A DNA stretch of 44,642 nt from Planctomycetota bacterium (GCA_031269935.1 JAISYL010000025.1:1-44642); one strand, 5' to 3'; counted from the stretch's first letter, positions 33,667-42,134 are shown. Numbers and translations: made by a program. Notes: generated by a model not told the origin, from the letters alone.

Positions 33667-34254
33667 ATGATGGACGCCATCGGCAAGATGACCATTTCCG
33701 AAATCACGCTTCTTTTCGTTCTGTTGTTCGTCCTGCCGGGAATGGCCGGTCTCCTTTTCCGCCTGCGCGAGTACGAGTCGCGGTCGGGGGATCCCCGGGG
33801 CTCGAAAAAGGGTAAAAGAAGGGAGCCGCCGCCCCCCCCGCCCCCGGCAGATCGGGTTCCCGACGATGTTTTCCCCTATCGGCGGCGGCCCTTCCTGTCG
33901 CCGCCGGAATTGGCCTGTCTAGCCGCCCTGCGGGAGGCGCTGGCGGCCGACGAGGTCGATGTTTTCCCCAAGGTTGGCCTATGGGAACTGGTGGAACCGA
34001 CCGACAAGAACCCCGGTTACGCCGCGCGTTTGTCCGCCCTGGACTTCGATTTCCTGGTCTGCGAGCGGCAAACCAGCCAGCCGATTGTCGCCATCCTGTT
34101 CACTCCCGCCCGGGACAGGCCCGCCGGACCGGCGGGCCTGCGGGAAAAAATCTGCAAGGCCGCCGGCATCGACGCGGTTTTCATTGATTTGGAGGAGAAA
34201 TACGAGGTGAAAAGGCTCAAGGAGGTTTTGGGCATAGCCGAAGCGAATTTGTGA
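33667..34254 (+). CDS. Membrane-anchored DUF2726-like protein, degenerate active site
   Basis: A 195-residue protein: an N-terminal membrane helix (about 11-32), a charged and proline-rich linker (about 38-62 with a seven-proline run), and a C-terminal domain (about 77-190) resembling DUF2726, a restriction-endonuclease-like fold. Family landmarks are FLSPPELACLAALREAL, VFPKVGLWELVEP and LDFDFLVCERQTSQPIVAIL. The acidic ELDD-like stretch that normally follows the last strand is replaced by FTPARDRP, so nuclease activity is doubtful. Function unknown. It is followed after 4 bp by the lipid A acyltransferase. Confidence 0.7.
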   Translation: MMDAIGKMTISEITLLFVLLFVLPGMAGLLFRLREYESRSGDPRGSKKGKRREPPPPPPPADRVPDDVFPYRRRPFLSPPELACLAALREALAADEVDVFPKVGLWELVEPTDKNPGYAARLSALDFDFLVCERQTSQPIVAILFTPARDRPAGPAGLREKICKAAGIDAVFIDLEEKYEVKRLKEVLGIAEANL

Positions 34255-34258
34255 GGCC

Positions 34259-35149
34259 ATGCGGATATACCTGCGTTACCTCTTGTTTCGGGTCCTGATA
34301 GCGCTCTGCGATCTGCTGCCCCAGCGCTTCCTCTATTTTGCCGCCCTGCGCCTGGCCGATTTGAATTATTATTGGCTGGATCGCCGGGGCGGGCGGGCGG
34401 TGGAGGACAATTTGCGGGTGGTCCTGCCCGAAGCCTCCCCGGAGCGCCTGGCCAAGGAAGCCCGATGGGTGTTTCGCAATTTCGCCAAGTATCTGACCGA
34501 ATTTTTCCGCTTTCGCCATTTCGGACCGGCTTTTTTCCGGACCAACATGGCGATGTTCGGCCTGGAGCATATTGAAGCCGCCCTCGCCGCCGGCCGGGGC
34601 TGCGTCGTTTCCTCCGCCCATTTGTCCAATTGGGAATTGGGCGCGGCCGGACTGTCGATAATGGAGGGGAAGAAAATGACCGTGTCGGTGGCCATGCACC
34701 GCTACGGCAGGATAAACGACCTTTTCATGCGCGAGAGGGAGCGGATGGGCCTGCGGGTGGCGGACATGGAAAGGGACGCCGCCAGGGCGCTGCTCCGCGC
34801 CTTGCGCCGGAACGAGGTGGTGGGGGTCATGGGCGACCGGGATCCGACCGAGCAGGGGGTGATCATCCGCTTTTTCGGGCGGCCCTGCCGTTTCCCCCAG
34901 GGTCCGGCCCGGCTTTCGCTGGCGACCGGGGCGCCGCTCGTTCCCGCCTTTTGCCTGAGGCGTTCCAACGACAGCTTCTCCTGCGTGTTCCATCCCCCCA
35001 TCCCGATACCCGCGGCCGGGGATCGCGCGGAAAAGGTTTGCCGGATGACCCAGGCTTTCGCCGACGTCATCGCCGAGACCATCCGCCTGCACCCCGAGCA
35101 ATGGGCGGTGTTCTATCCGTTTTGGGAGGGCAATTGGCGGCCGGAATAG
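34259..35149 (+). CDS. Lipid A biosynthesis acyltransferase, LpxL/HtrB family
   Basis: A 296-residue inner-membrane acyltransferase. It has an N-terminal hydrophobic segment (YLRYLLFRVLIALCDLLP), the catalytic HxxxxE motif in SSAHLSNWEL, MGDRDPTEQG and the FPQGPARLSLATGAPLVPAF block typical of the LpxL/LpxM group. It would add secondary acyl chains to the lipid A precursor. The lpxK gene at 36485 belongs to the same pathway. The ATG is preceded by GTGAGG, 4 bp behind the DUF2726-like gene. Confidence 0.9.
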   Translation: MRIYLRYLLFRVLIALCDLLPQRFLYFAALRLADLNYYWLDRRGGRAVEDNLRVVLPEASPERLAKEARWVFRNFAKYLTEFFRFRHFGPAFFRTNMAMFGLEHIEAALAAGRGCVVSSAHLSNWELGAAGLSIMEGKKMTVSVAMHRYGRINDLFMRERERMGLRVADMERDAARALLRALRRNEVVGVMGDRDPTEQGVIIRFFGRPCRFPQGPARLSLATGAPLVPAFCLRRSNDSFSCVFHPPIPIPAAGDRAEKVCRMTQAFADVIAETIRLHPEQWAVFYPFWEGNWRPE

Positions 35150-35295
35150 AGGCAAGCCGCCTCGCCAAGGGCATGCCGCGAATCGGGAAAAATGTTCAAT
35201 TCATCCCTTGCCAAGATTTTTTTTTCCGATAGGGTACGCCGTTGCGGCGGGCGGGTCATCGGGCCGATTTTCGCGGATTCAAGGGGAGGGGGGAA

Positions 35296-35634
35296 ATGGA
35301 AAGCTGCGTATTCTGCCGGATCGCCAGGGGGGAAATTCCGGCCGAGGTGGTTTACGAGGATGCCGGCAACCTGGTTTTCCGGGACATCAAACCGGCCGCG
35401 CCCGTTCATCTGCTGGCCATTCCCCGGCGGCATGTCGCCCGGCTGGCCGATTGTTCCGGGAAGGACGCCGATTTGCTGGCCGCCCTTTTCCTGGCGGTCA
35501 ACCGGGCGGCGGCGGCGGAAAAACTCCGGGATTTCCGCCTGATTGTCAATAACGGGGCCGGGGCGGGGCAAACCGTGTTCCATCTCCATGCCCATATCCT
35601 CGCGGGCGGGAATATGTCGGAAAAACTGCTGTAG
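35296..35634 (+). CDS. HIT family (HINT-like) nucleotide hydrolase
   Basis: A 112-residue protein with the histidine-triad signature HLHAHIL near the C-terminus, and the N-terminal CVFCRIARGEIPAEVVYED typical of HINT-type proteins, whose CxxC may bind zinc. These hydrolyse purine nucleoside phosphoramidates such as AMP-lysine. The ATG has AGGGGGG upstream. The 145 bp before it show no other gene. Confidence 0.94.
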   Translation: MESCVFCRIARGEIPAEVVYEDAGNLVFRDIKPAAPVHLLAIPRRHVARLADCSGKDADLLAALFLAVNRAAAAEKLRDFRLIVNNGAGAGQTVFHLHAHILAGGNMSEKLL

Positions 35635-35709
35635 AATCCCCCTTCGGCGTCCCCGGAACTCGTTTTCGGATAATCTTGTCAAGGTTTTTGGCATCGGGAG
35701 GGGAGTATC

Positions 35710-36297
35710 ATGTCTAGCGCCAATGTGGTCGGGCAGCGCATCCGGGGCATCCGGGAAGGCAGGCAAATGACGGTGGACGAACTTGCCGCCGCCATTCCCG
35801 GAGAGAAGGCCGCCAACATGAAACTGGTTGACAGCCTCGAACAGGGGGAGCTGGTGCCGTCGCTGACCCCGCTTCTCCAGATAGCCCGGGCCCTGGGAGT
35901 CCGTCTGGGCAGTTTCCTGGACGATCAGGCCGGCCAGCCCCTGGTATTGACCCGGGCCGGCAATCTGGCGACCGCCACCCGTTTCGTCGGTTCCAACCTG
36001 GGCAAGGCCAAGGCGGAACTGAATTTCCACTCCCTGGCCGCCAACAAGAACGACCGGCATATGGAACCTTTCCTGATCGACGTCAATCCGCATGACGGGG
36101 AACCGGTCCTTTCCTCCCACGAGGGGGAGGAGTTCATCCATGTGCTTGCCGGGGAGATCGAGATTTCCTACGGCAAGGACAAATTCCGGGTGGGGACCGG
36201 GGATTCCATCTATTACGATTCCATTGTACCCCACCACCTTCATTCCGCCGACGGTCGGAAGGCGAAAATCCTGGCCGTGGTTTACGCTCCGTTCTAG
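35710..36297 (+). CDS. XRE-family regulator with C-terminal cupin domain
   Basis: A 195-residue protein. Residues about 6-65 form an XRE-type helix-turn-helix (VGQRIRGIREGRQMTVDELA, SLTPLLQIARALGVRLGSFL); residues about 110-195 form a cupin barrel (EEFIHVLAGEIEISYGKDKF, GDSIYYDSIVPHHLHS). Such regulators sense a small ligand and usually control a nearby metabolic or transport operon. The ATG is preceded by a strong GGGAGGGGAG. R1 copy B begins five bases after its stop codon. Confidence 0.93.
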   Translation: MSSANVVGQRIRGIREGRQMTVDELAAAIPGEKAANMKLVDSLEQGELVPSLTPLLQIARALGVRLGSFLDDQAGQPLVLTRAGNLATATRFVGSNLGKAKAELNFHSLAANKNDRHMEPFLIDVNPHDGEPVLSSHEGEEFIHVLAGEIEISYGKDKFRVGTGDSIYYDSIVPHHLHSADGRKAKILAVVYAPF

Positions 36298-36302
36298 TGT
36301 TA

Positions 36303-36437
36303 CGTAAAGTCCAAATCCTTGATTTGGACTTTACGGGGAGCGGCCCCGGTTCAGCCGAATTCCGCCTCCGGGGAAGTGAATTCCCCTCCGGCCTTGGAGG
36401 TTGATTCTGGAGCAAACGGACTTCGGCATTCGTAAAA
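36303..36437 (+). repeat. Dispersed repeat R1, copy B, with 14-bp hairpin
   Basis: The element starts with a perfect 14-bp stem (36303-36316 with 36322-36335) around a CCTTG loop. The next 60 bases match copy A after its hairpin, and 36360-36437 match copy C. Compared with copy A the inner stem AAGTCCAAAT (AAGCCTAAAT in A) differs at two positions, and both changes are compensated in the opposite arm. A second weak hairpin, GGGGAA...TTCCCC, follows at about 36370. No U-tract follows, so it is not a classic terminator. Confidence 0.85.
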
Positions 36438-36484
36438 TCAATCTTTCCGGACCACTAGGCGTGGACGAGCATGCCGTTCGCCTC

Positions 36485-37513
36485 ATGCTGGAAGGCGGGG
36501 GTGGCGCGGCGGGCCGCCTGCTCCGGGCCGGCCTTTGGTTTCCGGGCCGGGTTTACGGGGCCGCGATGCGCTTGCGGGCCGCGGCCTATCGCCGGGGGTG
36601 GCTGCCTTCGGAACGCCTGCCCGTCCCGGTCGTGAGCGTGGGAAACCTCACCGCCGGCGGTTCGGGGAAAACCCCGTTCACCATCATGCTGGTTCGGGAA
36701 TTGGCGGCCCGCGGCTGGCGTCCTGGGGTTCTGTTGCGTGGCTATCGGCGAGACGCGGAGGGGATTTCCGACGAGGGAGTCCTCTATTCCCGCCTAGTTC
36801 CGGGGACGGTGGTCCGGGCGAATCCGGACCGGTTGGCTGCGGCCAGGTCGGCGATGGCGGGCGGTGCCTCCATCCTGGTGTTGGATGACGGGTTCCAGCA
36901 TCTTCGCCTCCGGCGGGACATGGATATTGTCCTGGTTGACGCCACGGCGCCCTGGGGGGGGGGCAATTGCCTGCCGGGAGGGTTGTTGCGCGAACCGAAA
37001 GCCGCTTTGAGCCGGGCCCGGGCGGTAATCCTGACCCGCTCGGACCAGGCGGACCGGGGCAAGGCGCTTGAACTGCGGCGGGAAATCGGCGCCCTGGCTC
37101 CCGCCGCCGCTTTTTTCGAGGCCCGGCATCGCCCCGCCCGGCTTTACCGCCTTGACGGTGCCAAGCTGGCTTGGGAATCCCTGCGCGCCCGGGAGGCGGC
37201 GGCCCTTTCCGGAATAGCCAGGCCGGAGGCGTTCCGGCGGACGCTTGCCGATTTGGGCGCCCGGGTGGTTCTCGCCTTTTCCCGGGGGGATCACCGGAGT
37301 TTCGGACGGGAATATCTCGCCCGGGCCTTGGCCGAGGCGGAACGCCGGGGAATTCCGCTGATCATTACGGAAAAAGATTACGGGAAGAAGATTTTTCGGG
37401 AAATCGCCGATAACAAGGCCAAGGGCGGCAAAAACATCTGGGTGCTTGGAGTCGACCTGGAAGTCGAGGGATTGGACGGCTTGCTGGGACAGTTGGAATT
37501 GGCGGTCAAATGA
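36485..37513 (+). CDS. lpxK: Tetraacyldisaccharide 4'-kinase
   Basis: A 342-residue membrane-associated kinase that phosphorylates the 4' position of the lipid A disaccharide. It has VVSVGNLTAGGSGKTP with the P-loop, VLLRGYRRD, LVLDDGFQHLRLRRD, LLPGG-type segment CLPGGLLREP and ALSGIARPEAFRRTL. I start at the ATG at 36485, which places the P-loop about 60 residues in, as in known LpxK; the in-frame extension to 36401 reads through repeat R1. No strong ribosome site is visible before 36485, and the GTG at 36461 remains possible. Confidence 0.94.
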   Translation: MLEGGGGAAGRLLRAGLWFPGRVYGAAMRLRAAAYRRGWLPSERLPVPVVSVGNLTAGGSGKTPFTIMLVRELAARGWRPGVLLRGYRRDAEGISDEGVLYSRLVPGTVVRANPDRLAAARSAMAGGASILVLDDGFQHLRLRRDMDIVLVDATAPWGGGNCLPGGLLREPKAALSRARAVILTRSDQADRGKALELRREIGALAPAAAFFEARHRPARLYRLDGAKLAWESLRAREAAALSGIARPEAFRRTLADLGARVVLAFSRGDHRSFGREYLARALAEAERRGIPLIITEKDYGKKIFREIADNKAKGGKNIWVLGVDLEVEGLDGLLGQLELAVK

Positions 37514-37639
37514 AAAACATGCTTGCTTTTTGCCGCCCCCGTCGCGATATTATATACGCGCGGGCGATTTGTCAACTAGCTTTCAGGAAGCGGGCTGGCG
37601 AATGTCATCCATTTCCGCGCCCTTAGGAGAAATGTCCGT

Positions 37640-38104
37640 ATGTCCTCCCAACCCTTGGAGTTGCGGCCGGAACCGCCGCCGGCCAGCCTGGATCAGGCGA
37701 TCGACCGGGTCATCGCCCGCTTCAAGGAACGCGGACGCATCGACATGGGGCCGGAAATCATCCGCGCCGCCCTGCGGGATCGCTTGGCCCGGGCCGGCTT
37801 CGAGGAAAGGGAAATGCGCCTGCTGGAAGTCAACCTGCTGGGCAACCTTTCCGGCTGGATGGAGTTCATCCTGGAAGAGCGCCGCCTCGGCCGCAACCTG
37901 ATCCCGGATTTCGCCCGCCATCTCCGCACCGCCTTCCTGGCCCACTGCCGGGAGCACAAGACCGATCCCGAGGATTCCCTGACCATGTCCGTGGAATTGG
38001 CCACCTCCATCATGGAACTGGCCTGCGCTTTCCGGCGCCAGTTTTCCATCGGCTCCTCCGGCATTGACGCCGCGGCCGGCAGGGAAAACAAAGCCAATGG
38101 ATGA
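37640..38104 (+). CDS. Unrecognised helical protein, 154 residues
   Basis: I do not recognise this protein. It appears all-helical and soluble, with charged amphipathic segments (LDQAIDRVIARFKERG, IIRAALRDRLARAGFEEREM, SLTMSVELATSIMELACAFR). No signal peptide, membrane helix or known motif is seen. The ATG has AGGAG ten bases upstream; an earlier ATG is too near that site. An AT-rich TATTATATA at 37548-37556 may be its -10 region. It overlaps the next gene by 8 bp and belongs to the unit leading to pyrH and frr. Confidence 0.75.
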   Translation: MSSQPLELRPEPPPASLDQAIDRVIARFKERGRIDMGPEIIRAALRDRLARAGFEEREMRLLEVNLLGNLSGWMEFILEERRLGRNLIPDFARHLRTAFLAHCREHKTDPEDSLTMSVELATSIMELACAFRRQFSIGSSGIDAAAGRENKANG

Positions 38105-38606
38105 CCGCCTTGGCCGGCGGGATGAGGTCAAAGCCGCCCGCCAGGGAGACCCCGGGACGATCGAGGAGGAAGTTTCGGCCCTGCTGGCGGCCGGCGCCGG
38201 GGCCGGAAACCGGGCCGGAATGTGGGCTTTTCTGGCTTTTTTGATCCTGGCCGCGGCCGTCCTGCATTTTTATTTCTCCGATTCCGGGGGGAATTCCTTT
38301 TTACTCCGTCTGGACGCCGATCTCCTGGCCCAGGCCCGGCTGTCCCTGGCTGCGGCGGAAGCCGAGTCGCGCCTGGTGGTGACGCCGTCCTGGCCGTTCG
38401 AGCTTTATTGGTCCCTTCGGCGGGAGATGTTTTTTTACCTGGCCGCCGTGTCCCTGGCCGCGGTTTTCGGCTTCCTGTCGGTCCGTTCCCGGGCCAGGCG
38501 GGACGCCTACCTGGCCCATGAAAGGTTTTCCGCCGAGCTGGCCAGGCTGCGCCCGGGCCGCTCCGAAGTTTCCGAATCCCGGGGGGACGGCCAGGCGAAA
38601 GGATGA
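38097..38606 (+). CDS. Unrecognised two-helix membrane protein, 169 residues
   Basis: The family is not recognised. Two membrane helices (about 42-60, MWAFLAFLILAAAVLHFYF; and about 111-129, MFFYLAAVSLAAVFGFLSV) enclose a roughly 50-residue loop rich in acidic and Ala residues; both termini are charged and probably cytoplasmic. It overlaps the preceding gene by 8 bp and ends 3 bp before pyrH, so the three are almost surely co-transcribed. Where rpsB and tsf often precede pyrH in bacteria, these two unknown genes stand instead. Confidence 0.75.
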   Translation: MDDRLGRRDEVKAARQGDPGTIEEEVSALLAAGAGAGNRAGMWAFLAFLILAAAVLHFYFSDSGGNSFLLRLDADLLAQARLSLAAAEAESRLVVTPSWPFELYWSLRREMFFYLAAVSLAAVFGFLSVRSRARRDAYLAHERFSAELARLRPGRSEVSESRGDGQAKG

Positions 38607-38609
38607 CCG

Positions 38610-39323
38610 GTGGCAGCCTATAAGCGCATTCTGTTGAAGTTGTCGGGAGAGGCCCTGGGGGGCGAATCCGCCCGGGGGCTCGACAAGGCTGCCCTGCAAA
38701 TGGCGGCGGGCGAGATCCGCGACGTCTGCTCGGCCGGCATCGAATTGGCGGTGGTGGTCGGGGCCGGCAATTTCGTCCGGGGGGCCGAGAGTGCCGCCCT
38801 GGGGATCGAGCGGGCCACGGCGGATTACATGGGCATGGCCGCCACGCTTCTCAACGCCCTGGCCCTCCAATCGGCGGTGGAGGCCATGGGCTATTCCACC
38901 CGGGTTCTCACCGCCATCAAGGCGGACGAGATGGCGGAGCCCTATATCCGCCGCCGGGCCATGCGCCACATGGAAAAGGGCCGGGTGGTGATCCTGGCCG
39001 GGGGGACCGGCAATCCCTATTGCACCACCGACACCGCCGCCGCCCTCCGGGCCATCGAACTCGACTGCAAGGCCATCCTCAAGGCCACCAAGGTCGACGG
39101 CGTCTACACCAACGATCCGCTGACCAATCCCAACGCCCTGCGTTACGATAGCATCAGCTATTCCCAGGCGATCAGGGAAAATCTCAGGATCATGGATTCC
39201 ACCGCCTTCACCATGTGCCAGGAAAATCGCGTCCCCATCATAGTTTATTCCATGAAGATTCCCGGGAACACCATCAAGGCCGCCATCGGCCAAACCATTG
39301 GAACCACGGTGGCGGGCGGTTGA
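38610..39323 (+). CDS. pyrH: UMP kinase
   Basis: A 237-residue cytosolic hexameric kinase (amino acid kinase fold) that makes UDP from UMP. It has RILLKLSGEALGG, VVVGAGNFVRG, ADYMGMAATLLNALALQ and AGGTGNPYCTTDTAA, where Phe-Phe or Phe-Phe-like residues are more common than Tyr-Cys. The start is GTG at 38610 with AAAGGA eight bases upstream. The frr gene follows, a common bacterial pairing. Confidence 0.97.
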   Translation: MAAYKRILLKLSGEALGGESARGLDKAALQMAAGEIRDVCSAGIELAVVVGAGNFVRGAESAALGIERATADYMGMAATLLNALALQSAVEAMGYSTRVLTAIKADEMAEPYIRRRAMRHMEKGRVVILAGGTGNPYCTTDTAAALRAIELDCKAILKATKVDGVYTNDPLTNPNALRYDSISYSQAIRENLRIMDSTAFTMCQENRVPIIVYSMKIPGNTIKAAIGQTIGTTVAGG

Positions 39324-39416
39324 CCGCCCGGCGCCGTCAAGGCGGCGGGGATTGCCGTTCCCGCCCGTCCGGGCCGGGAAGCGTTCCGGACATCAATTAT
39401 TGAAAGGAGAGCGTAC

Positions 39417-39977
39417 ATGCCGGGGGACAGCGTTTTGGCGACCGTCAGGGACGGCATGGAGAAGGCCCTGTCCCATCTCCAGAAGGAGTTGCGCCTAACC
39501 CGCACCGGCAGGCCGAATCCGATTCTGCTTGACGGCATCCGGGTAAACGCCTACGGTTCGCAGGTTCCGGTGAAGCAGTGCGCCAGCATATCGGTTCCCG
39601 AGGCTAGGCAGCTGCTGCTGAAGCCTTTCGATTTGGGCCTGCTCAAGGAAATTGAAAAAGCCCTGCTTTCCTCGGACCTGGGGGTCACTCCCCAGAATGA
39701 CGGCAAGCTGATTCGCCTGATCTTCCCCCCCCTGACCGAGGATCGCCGGAAAAAACTGGCCCAGGAGGTGAAATCCAAGGGGGAGGACGCCAAGGTGGCG
39801 GTGCGCGGCGCGCGCCGGGACGGCATCAAGCTTCTGGAGGACGCCCAGAAAAGGAAGGCCCTTAGCGAGGACGAGCTGAAGCGCCAGAAGGACAAGGTTC
39901 AGGATCTGCTCAAGGATTACGAGAAGAAAATCGATCGGGAAGCGGATCAAAAAGCCAAAGAGATAATGGAAATTTGA
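39417..39977 (+). CDS. frr: Ribosome recycling factor
   Basis: A 186-residue protein that with EF-G splits post-termination ribosomes. It shows the family layout: N-terminal helix MEKALSHLQKELRLTRTGRP (RTGR in the usual RTGRA position), the beta domain with GSQVPVKQCASISVPEARQL, and the long helices with LTEDRRKKLAQEVK and SEDELKRQKDKVQDL. Length matches the family. The ATG has AAAGGAG ahead of it. Its stop codon overlaps the start of the next gene (TTGA). Confidence 0.98.
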   Translation: MPGDSVLATVRDGMEKALSHLQKELRLTRTGRPNPILLDGIRVNAYGSQVPVKQCASISVPEARQLLLKPFDLGLLKEIEKALLSSDLGVTPQNDGKLIRLIFPPLTEDRRKKLAQEVKSKGEDAKVAVRGARRDGIKLLEDAQKRKALSEDELKRQKDKVQDLLKDYEKKIDREADQKAKEIMEI

Positions 39978-40750
39978 AAGCGGTTTTGGAATTTCTCGGC
40001 AGCGGCACCTCCACCGGGGTTCCGGTTCCCGGCTGCCGATGCCGGGTGTGCCGGTCGCCCGATCCCCGGGACCGGCGGCTTCGTTCCAGCGTCCTGATTT
40101 CCCTCGGCAAGCGGCGCCTGGTCGTCGACACCGGACCCGAATTCCGCATCCAATGCCTCAGGGCCGGGGTGGAGCGGGTCGACGCGGTTCTCGTCACCCA
40201 CCACCACGCGGATCATCTTTACGGCCTGGACGACATTCGGGCCTACTCCTTTTTCAAGCGCCGAACCATTCCGGTGTGGGCCGCCCCCGCCACCCTGCGG
40301 GAAATCCGGAGGCATTTCGCTTATATTTGGCGATCAAGCCAGATCGGCGGCGGTTTGCCGGACATCGAACTGCGCCCGGTCGAGGGCGGATTCAAGGCAA
40401 TCGGCATCGACATCGTTCCCATCCCCATCAAGCACGGGGAGTTGGACATCCTCGGGTACCGGCTGGGCAATCTGGCCTATATGACCGATATCTCCCGCCT
40501 GCCCCCGGCTTCCCTGCCGCTCCTGGAAAACCTGGACGCCATGGTGGTGAGTTGCGTCCGCTGCCATTCGCATCCCACCCATTTGAGCCTGATCGAGGTT
40601 AAGCGGCTGCACCGGCTTCTGCGTCCGCGCCGCACCCTCCTAACCCATCTGGCGCACCGGTTTTCCCACCGTGAACTGCTGATGGAACTGGCCCGTTTCG
40701 ACATCTTCCCGGCCTATGACGGATTGAGGATAAACCTGGACGGGGTCTAA
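39974..40750 (+). CDS. Metallo-beta-lactamase-fold hydrolase, PhnP-like
   Basis: A 258-residue metal-dependent hydrolase. The dinuclear metal motif THHHADHLYGLDDIR, SSVLISLGKRRLVVDTGPEF, and late histidines (RCHSHPTHLS, LTHLAHRFSH) are visible. The start VLEFLGSGTSTGVPVPGCRC is typical of the PhnP/cyclic-phosphate phosphodiesterase branch, and the CxCxVC cluster may bind a structural zinc. The substrate is not known. The start is a TTG overlapping the frr stop, supported by the position of the conserved N-terminal strand. Its 3' end overlaps lysC tail to tail by 4 bp. Confidence 0.88.
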   Translation: MKAVLEFLGSGTSTGVPVPGCRCRVCRSPDPRDRRLRSSVLISLGKRRLVVDTGPEFRIQCLRAGVERVDAVLVTHHHADHLYGLDDIRAYSFFKRRTIPVWAAPATLREIRRHFAYIWRSSQIGGGLPDIELRPVEGGFKAIGIDIVPIPIKHGELDILGYRLGNLAYMTDISRLPPASLPLLENLDAMVVSCVRCHSHPTHLSLIEVKRLHRLLRPRRTLLTHLAHRFSHRELLMELARFDIFPAYDGLRINLDGV

Positions 40751-42090
40751 CCGAAAAATTCCCGGTGCAATTCGGTTATCGCCCGCTTCATCTGGGAGTC
40801 TCCCACCACCAGGGCTATGTTGATTTCGCTGGCTCCCTGGCTAATCATGCGGATGTTGATTCCCCCGGCCGCCATCGCCCTGGTCACCCGGGCCGCCACC
40901 CCGGGGGTGCCGCGCATCAATTCCCCCACCACCGACACCAGGGAGAAGCCGCGTTCGACCTTCACCTCGGCGAAATTACGGATGGCTTCGGCCGCCGATT
41001 CGATGTTTTCCGAATCGGGGGTGGTGACGCTGACGGTCACCTCGGAGGTCGCGATCATGTGTACATCCACCGAATGGCGATTGAACACCTCGAAAATTTT
41101 GGACATGAACCCATGGGAGCCGAACATCCGGCCGGTGGTGACGGTGATCATCGCCATTCCCTTCAGTACGGCCAGCGACTTGACGATGTCGGCGTTCCGC
41201 CGGGAGGGAATGCGCTTGCGGATGATCGTTCCCGGGTGGTCGGGGGCGGAGGTGTTTTTGACCAGGACCGGGATGTCGCTTTCAATGGCGGGGATCATGG
41301 TGGCGGGGTGCAATACCTTGGCGCCGTACCAGGCCAATTCCGACGCCTCCATGAAGGTGAGTTCCGGAATGCTCCTGGCTTCCGGCGCCAGGCGGGGGTC
41401 GGCGGTCATCACCCCCGACACGTCGGTCCAAATCTGCACCTCCTCGGCGCCGACGATGGCCCCGAAAATGGTGGCCGAATAGTCGGAGCCTCCCCGCCCC
41501 AGGGTGGTTATCTGGCCGTCGCGGGTCGAGGCGATGAAGCCGGTGGTGACCAGCGCCTCGAAATCGAGGCCGGCGATTTGCTTGGCCACCGCCGGGTAGC
41601 AGTCCGGATCGGGATGGGCGGCGCCGAAATTGGCGTCGGTCCTCAGCCCAAGGCTGATGGAGGAGCGGTAGACGGATCGGATTCCGAAGTCCCGGCCGAG
41701 CACTTCGTTCAGGACCCGGCCGGACATTCTTTCCCCGAAGCTCATCACCACATCCATGGTTCGGGGGGTCAATTCCCCAATCATGGCTATTCCGGAAAGC
41801 AGCTTGTCGAATTGATCCAGGAGGAAGTCGATGCCGGCGGCGGCCGAATCGATCCCCAATTCCCCGCAAAGGCGGCGTTGGGCGGTGAAAATCAGCTGGG
41901 AATCCGGCTTGCCGTCGCGGGCCGATTTGGCCGCGGCCACCAGGGCGTCGGTCATCCTGAATTCCGGCGAATTATGGGCCGACACGATTACCAGCGGCTT
42001 GCGCTTCAACTCGGCCCCGATCAACCGGCAGGCCTGGCGGATGTTGACGGCGGTGCCGACGCTGGTGCCGCCGAATTTCATGGCAATCAT
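40747..42090 (-). CDS. lysC: Aspartate kinase
   Basis: A 447-residue monofunctional aspartokinase, first enzyme of the Lys/Thr/Met branch; its product feeds Asd (26014-27012). Motifs are AMKFGGTSVG, SFGERMSGRVL, TTLGRGGSDYSAT and WTDVSGVMTADPR. Two ACT domains follow (MAMITVTTGRMFGSHGFM onward, and FSLVSVVGELMRGTPGVAAR), so feedback inhibition by an amino acid is expected. The ATG at 42090 has AAAGGAA upstream. It has its own promoter at 42135-42163. Confidence 0.97.
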   Translation of the reverse strand: MIAMKFGGTSVGTAVNIRQACRLIGAELKRKPLVIVSAHNSPEFRMTDALVAAAKSARDGKPDSQLIFTAQRRLCGELGIDSAAAGIDFLLDQFDKLLSGIAMIGELTPRTMDVVMSFGERMSGRVLNEVLGRDFGIRSVYRSSISLGLRTDANFGAAHPDPDCYPAVAKQIAGLDFEALVTTGFIASTRDGQITTLGRGGSDYSATIFGAIVGAEEVQIWTDVSGVMTADPRLAPEARSIPELTFMEASELAWYGAKVLHPATMIPAIESDIPVLVKNTSAPDHPGTIIRKRIPSRRNADIVKSLAVLKGMAMITVTTGRMFGSHGFMSKIFEVFNRHSVDVHMIATSEVTVSVTTPDSENIESAAEAIRNFAEVKVERGFSLVSVVGELMRGTPGVAARVTRAMAAGGINIRMISQGASEINIALVVGDSQMKRAITELHREFFG

Positions 42091-42134
42091 GGCGGGGGTT
42101 TCCTTTCCCGGGCGCCCGCGAACCTTCCCCGTTT

